Part shown: piece by piece, positions 32,401-32,884 of the stretch
Position numbering within the stretch: position 1 is the stretch's first letter
How the letters are laid out: each line of letters begins with the position of its first letter
DNA from: CAZWFW01 sp964633445
GTDB lineage: Archaea > Undinarchaeota > CAZWFW01
Assembly: GCA_964633445.1 (NCBI GenBank)
Contig: CAZWFW010000005.1
Span: 1 to 32,884 of the forward strand
Reading direction: 5' to 3'
DNA length: 32,884 bases
Made by a program: the position numbers and the translations under genes
Notes under the pieces: model-generated
What the model saw: only the letters and a program-made list of their open reading frames with translations
Databases searched by the model: none
Told to the model about the DNA's origin: nothing

Positions 32401-32884
32401 GAGTTTGTTGAAAAAGCTCACAGCTATGGAATAAAGGTAATTTTGGATTTGGTAACCGCCCATACAGGTCCTGGAAGGTATATTTATGAAAATCACAAAG
32501 ATTGGATTCTTAAAGATAAATACGGAAGATTGGCTCTCTGCTGGCCTCACAAACACTGGGGATATGCTGTTGATAGAAAAAATCCAGAAGTGATAGAGCA
32601 TTTCACAAAAATAGCTAAATATTATGTTGATGAATTTGGAATTGATGGCTGGAGAGTTGATGCTATAGGAACAGTACATTGCAATGAAAGCATTCCTGAT
32701 TGCCCTCAACCTGTGGAGGGAGAGCATCACTCAAAAGATTTATTGAAGAGCATAAAATCAGCTTTAGGCAAAGATAAAGCTTTGTATCTTGAGTGGGGCT
32801 ATCTTGGAAGATTGTATTTGCTTGAAGCAGGGGTTGAAGAAAGAGGGGGTTGCCCGTATCCCAATCCAATTCCCTGTTCTATGG
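23491..32884 (+). CDS. Giant secreted modular protein: five glycosidase-like modules plus two GH13-like domains (3' end outside window)
   Basis: I translated the frame codon by codon: it is open from ATG 23491 to the window end, at least 3,131 residues. Order: signal peptide (1-about 27, cleavage likely after LAYA); module 1 (34-394); module 2 (406-808); Cys-rich patch (810-825) and helical linker; beta/OB-like domain (928-1007) matching the upstream gene; module 3 (1012-1380); calcium-loop motif DGIDNDKDGLIDNEDGD (about 1387-1403); GH13-like A (1408-1879); Cys-rich knot (1881-1904); module 4 (1916-2316); module 5 (2324-2770); CARDB-like domain (2771-2890); GH13-like B (2891 onward). Each module has an Asp in a WIDM-type strand (D202, D603, D1189, D2112, D2524) and a second Asp 107-130 residues later. 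GH13-B keeps D3057 and E3101. An exported carbohydrate-active enzyme or binding scaffold is likely; substrate and cell-surface anchoring are unknown. Confidence 0.85.
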   Translation, partial: MRGKIFWLGVFLMLLLMGVNLAYAQDSPKENLSDKIAIAILYERIGDGNQINRSIEEEIKIFKETNADFIFRAFWRWFPIPEKCEDLADEEERELCELKGYSYSHFEESISKIKSELPNVIICGAVGAQFLRETDRNPITGEIFNKEETQAMRLNPAKWGINKTLPPKFRNHPDITNPDFQELLLSWAKKQIDCGADAIWIDMLFKQAKILEELTGDVYHPAVKESYDAASKIIDEIHKYGYQKGKYIYVGTWAYSALTFPYSPPKLDFVTASPSSVEIEEMKLNDEKWDFIINITKEKLGNVPILAFIDWAGTTTTPMGVFSQKLSKEEQRKFLEYADDYFQKKGIIFVYPVHGGFMGQDAKILSFGKLKTYDSLAPEFETYETIKQLAQKKIQDNLRRRLLNTEVASWYQTITDYKTFNRTLDDVITHLKETNTDFIFRAFWKYKVIPETCDNLPSNQRRTCEATGYSYEKFEESANKIKKELPSIIISAGIPTERIDVNEYNPITGKKYTKSELWEMALDPAKWNITNPKTGKPLTKKEFQFNRGKLLGFFPSDWDSPSDYDWQKAYAYYPDITNPEFQELQLSWAKKMIDSGADAVWIDMLFAQARIFYELTKDPYHPAVREAYEAALKQIDEIHKYAKKKGKYVYVGGWTNFLEIKDNEGNPVYPIPDFDFVVNMIWEKEVENKSLSEERWNAFFAKVKKYLGNDTLILVFMDEAAVRWQDQPLGIFSQYLNKTEQAEFLKIVDSFFSRKKEEFELPIIFVYPLHGGWIGNNAEVLSFGRFKVYDSLAPEFETYETIKELAQSKSCSIFSCKSCRNENICNLLKSLYGKIAYLSTRTEKVENISEKWKTKYCIPSNLTNKLENNLASFESEINSTLDLLEEMNPDRIYLNDILSLKKHINSLKNLTKELVSTFKEIKEEITIYDVGVVVWIEVPPEPHYAILTKNESYYPINLPEEFQQNNIWVAFKGRLRKDISPPSENISGTIFTYAEKPIEILKIKSIETQNISQVKVAVLYEKISDLIYHPSKIRTYDDLVEILKEANPDLVFRVWWRWTPTYESLPPTHPVYQAGHTYQQLEETLGKLKKDLPEIGFWFGAIPTQRINLVERNPITGKTYSKNETWEMALDPTKWGINFSKEKLQELAQQGPTGEYGYLPDVTNKEFQELYLSWAKRQIDAGVNGLFLDMLFAQPRILAEITKNPNHKAVKESLKAIDYLVEEIRKYGYEKGRYIYLCSFGTFTDFPDYAPDLDFVLVTPTAEEVRNLTLDEARWNETISKIRERLPKAKILAMIDWAGTTNTPLGVFSQELSKEEQREFLKIADEFFSRKGIIFVYPVHGGFMGQDAKILSFGKLKTYDSLAPEFETYETIKQLAQSKKTELICTDGIDNDKDGLIDNEDGDCWIKDGAILGEEYYVTTKYLDYVKIIPELRDIGIKTIEMFPIWEHCNSPDPAKRWAVRDFNKLDPQRGTEKELELFLKTAHKYNIKVITMLSEWVSAFPPTPECEYFDSTGDGGALYRYQIENPDKNILIKDKSGNFVCHCCGYGYAPDPTSQDVIDFFLKQYKKIQDYGFDGLRLDASAEFTCKESERINLCPYKLEEKPCPEPVDKDYPLQNYYRALSKLKKPSEIWHAESASVKRLKIPVEKNPLCKFPFYYPDTTNDEYAEISSSHFNMILPYLFRGEISPTDFVKLIKEEPVAYNRARLRGVIKKDIGEVLTKESMNFVVKDPRYYPSVVLVSTIPGVPYVGLYELFGSRSADKLHKISGDSVATAPKRRAFWKKVLNIRNSHNALKYGSIENVWKSGDTTYAYLRKYENESVIVVINFLNKQATSILNLSFVPKGSILYDELNNETFIVNNPNNFRISIPAYGSRILMLKTCEEDDDCKSVKCPQAYCDNGKCRCPEIWQPTINISKVKVAVQYRYVTDGKVINRSLDDVIQILKETKTDFLFQGWMTQKPCPDKCSDLPTEKEREKCDLSGYSYEHLTEAILKIKKELPDIIFCGGTQAEYLYPEEVGESRLILEPGDRDKAWEIALNPEKWGINVSRKDIQCYWAKRWGDIEENESCPSEKELKQRMRKFFPDLTNPEFQKIFLERIYKQIDAGVDAIWIDMLYMQARLMEELTKNPNHPAVKESYEAAKEIVNKIHEYGERKGKYIYVITWVAVKGKDSIINVPKEYVNVDAAMVSPSSNEIKDKFTGEIANFNEELWDELVKKIKKEYGIPIFARIDYGGPGRTQLYVFSQELSKEGAREFLKKADEFFLKKGIIFIYPVHGGDMGREELVKKLSYGKFNWYDSLAPEFETYEMIKELAQRKDALGKLKSVKVAAWYQYLTGGRVIGRSDEAAIGILKDLNVDLVRGWWRWQPLPFSPKDEQFERIFGKEKFNRLVLSGQTWEDYENIVKLFKKEMPNAIFMASFGLQFIPRAKDRDPITGEIIPREKAWEMAFDPQEHGFKMSKAEYQCIQAKRRHWVRKDINCKEVSEDFVKNNLSVYWGDPTKEDWQSFAFHIAQKLIDGGADAIWIDQYQNPSANAIALHCLEEQGTIENCNYSEALEDDRVKEIINAQKEFIDRIHRYGLSKGKYVLVGSWGVLGEEKAPQQSVLIKDLVPDYDFVVTTISSEEIYNKRIDSQKWKDIVKKHREIFGDIPMFVWFDTGYYYSPMHIFSQYLSKEEQAEFLENVDRFFVDLSKKENLTIVFIYPISGQMMGPWKENERKILSFQCCCDICKEKCLISGDSKEECGFGSYDALAPEFETYETIKKLVQKKKAKPDFTVTNITWTPKNPKIGEEITFYSTIKNIGDTVLRSSGQGFKLCAYIDGEKINCYSAGNEWGSEIEKGEEHTYTWSRTSNWPEKLKPGEHTFGVKIENVFGIPEESDTTNNEKTVIFTISPNISHWIDEPLFEMIQSSKKGTLTFKEQEKMLPLLAEMGIKTVYLTPIWEMCEEPRGLKRYCIKDYYKIDPEKGTEKDLKEFVEKAHSYGIKVILDLVTAHTGPGRYIYENHKDWILKDKYGRLALCWPHKHWGYAVDRKNPEVIEHFTKIAKYYVDEFGIDGWRVDAIGTVHCNESIPDCPQPVEGEHHSKDLLKSIKSALGKDKALYLEWGYLGRLYLLEAGVEERGGCPYPNPIPCSM
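23590..24672 (+). repeat. Glycosidase-like module 1 of the giant protein
   Basis: Begins IAIAILYERIG; has FRAFWRWFPIP, NPITGE, PDITNPDFQELLLSWAKKQ, GADAIWIDMLF (D202), KYIYVGTW, PILAFIDWAGTT (D310), GIIFVYPVHGG and YDSLAPEFETYETIKQLAQ. These strand-ending acidic and aromatic residues suit a TIM-barrel glycosidase. Its last 131 bases are identical to part of module 3. Confidence 0.7.
24705..25914 (+). repeat. Glycosidase-like module 2 of the giant protein
   Basis: Same motif order as module 1: VASWYQTIT, FRAFWKYKVIP, NPITGKKYTKSELWEMALDPAKW-type segment, GADAVWIDMLF (D603), KYVYVGGW, VFMDEAA (D718, where modules 1 and 3 have IDWAG), YPLHGG and YDSLAPEFETYETIKELAQ. It carries an extra insert around 25081-25200. 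Confidence 0.7.
26272..26511 (+). repeat. Beta/OB-like domain shared with the upstream small protein
   Basis: YYPINLPEEFQQNNIWVAFKG-like stretch and KPIEILKIKSIE align with YLPLNLPEEFKKDGLRVRFKG and KPIEILEIEKIS of the protein at 23069-23494. The giant copy has a short insert between strands. Shared ancestry is clear; the role is unknown. Confidence 0.7.
26524..27630 (+). repeat. Glycosidase-like module 3 of the giant protein
   Basis: VKVAVLYEKI, FRVWWRWTPTY, NPITGKTYSKNETWEMAL, PDVTNKEFQELYLSWAKRQ, GVNGLFLDMLF (D1189), YIYLCSFGT, MIDWAGTTNTPLGVFSQ (D1296), YPVHGG. Ends in the segment identical to module 1. Confidence 0.7.
27712..29130 (+). other. GH13-like domain A with degenerate region I
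   Basis: IGIKTIEMFPIWEHC, RDFNKLDPQRGTEKELELFL, GFDGLRLDA (R1578, D1580 = nucleophile region II), IWHAES (E1635 = acid/base region III) and STIPGVPYVG mark the alpha-amylase superfamily, with a C-terminal beta domain (VIVVINFLNKQ). Region I, normally D-x-V-x-N-H, reads MLSEWV here, so the conserved Asp and His are missing. Substrate or activity may be altered. Confidence 0.65.
29236..30438 (+). repeat. Glycosidase-like module 4 of the giant protein
   Basis: VKVAVQYRYVTDG, GYSYEHLTEAILKIKKELP, PDLTNPEFQKIFLE, GVDAIWIDMLY (D2112), KYIYVITW, FARIDYGGPG (D2230), YPVHGG and YDSLAPEFETYEMIKELAQ. The FWRW motif of other modules is replaced by GWMTQKP. Confidence 0.7.
30460..31800 (+). repeat. Glycosidase-like module 5 of the giant protein (most diverged)
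   Basis: VKVAAWYQYLTGG, RGWWRWQPLP, DPITGEIIPREKAWEMAF, GADAIWIDQYQ (D2524), YVLVGSWG, VWFDTGYYYSP (D2654); the YPVHGG motif is changed to YPISGQ and a Cys cluster (CCCDICKEKC) is inserted before YDALAPEFETYETIK. Confidence 0.7.
31801..32160 (+). other. CARDB-like beta-sandwich domain in the giant protein
   Basis: PDFTVTNITWTPKNPKIGEE, IKNIGDT, LCAYIDGEKI and LKPGEHTFGVKIE follow the CARDB (cell-adhesion/bacterial Ig-like) pattern, common in archaeal surface proteins. It separates module 5 from GH13-like B and probably mediates binding or spacing. Confidence 0.65.
32161..32884 (+). other. GH13-like domain B, intact active-site motifs, cut by window end
   Basis: MGIKTVYLTPIWEMC, KDYYKIDPEKGTEKDLKEFV, GIKVILDLVTAH (region I, D2986 and H2991), GIDGWRVDAIG (R3055, D3057) and LYLEWG (E3101). 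All three catalytic-region motifs seen so far match the alpha-amylase superfamily, unlike domain A. Region IV would lie beyond the window. Confidence 0.75.

Noticed and set aside
30722..32869. Several 60-110 codon frames on both strands inside the giant gene
   Set aside because: All are shadows of the long open frame, which alone shows homology and a signal peptide.

Overview
The window is archaeal chromosomal DNA, A+T-rich, and probably from a thermophile (inferred from its Lys/Glu-rich proteins). The archaeal assignment rests on the eL18-uL13-uS9 ribosomal cluster, an archaeal/eukaryotic-type TrpRS, the DtdA-type D-aminoacyl-tRNA deacylase, an archaeal aspartate dehydrogenase (NadX), and TATA-box promoters set 25-35 bases before start codons. 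The lineage cannot be named from sequence alone. I found no tRNA, rRNA or CRISPR array.

Layout. 1-3105 is a decaying stretch: an AbrB-type regulator with a 1-base lesion at its start, a frameshifted SplB-like radical SAM gene, an intact AlkD-like gene, and a ThiF/MoeB-family pseudogene with at least four lesions. 3124-5909 holds small helical, TPR and membrane/secreted proteins of unknown role. 5922-9193 holds hypB and nadX (minus strand), then a PH-domain membrane protein and moeA. 9547-12244 is a tightly overlapping trpS / CBS-ParB / dtdA operon, followed by a MntA-HepT toxin-antitoxin pair. 13298-15470 carries a SAM hydroxide adenosyltransferase and small membrane proteins. 15722-20468 carries rpsI, rpl13, rpl18e, an ornithine cyclodeaminase/alanine dehydrogenase, an HD phosphohydrolase and argS. 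20858-22965 has an M20 peptidase and an unknown protein.

The most striking content is at 23069-32884. A small membrane-anchored protein overlaps (ATGA) a giant open frame of at least 3,131 codons that runs off the window. It encodes a signal peptide, five diverged copies of a roughly 370-450-residue module resembling a glycosidase TIM barrel, two GH13-like (alpha-amylase superfamily) domains, a calcium-loop motif, Cys-rich linkers, a CARDB-like domain, and an internal copy of the beta-rich domain found in the upstream small protein. I read this as an exported polysaccharide-acting machine with a membrane-bound partner; the substrate is unknown.

A second theme is non-coding. Several intergenic islands (9194-9546, 13138-13301, 14700-14900, 15467-15697, 20469-20857) hold hairpin-rich sequences. 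Three of them end in the same octamer TAGTTCAC after hairpins, as right ends / omega-RNAs of IS200/IS605-TnpB elements do, but no tnpA or tnpB lies in the window. Two neighbouring genes take their stop codon from that octamer. The argS-M20 gap holds an RNA-like structure with two pairs of mutually exclusive helices.
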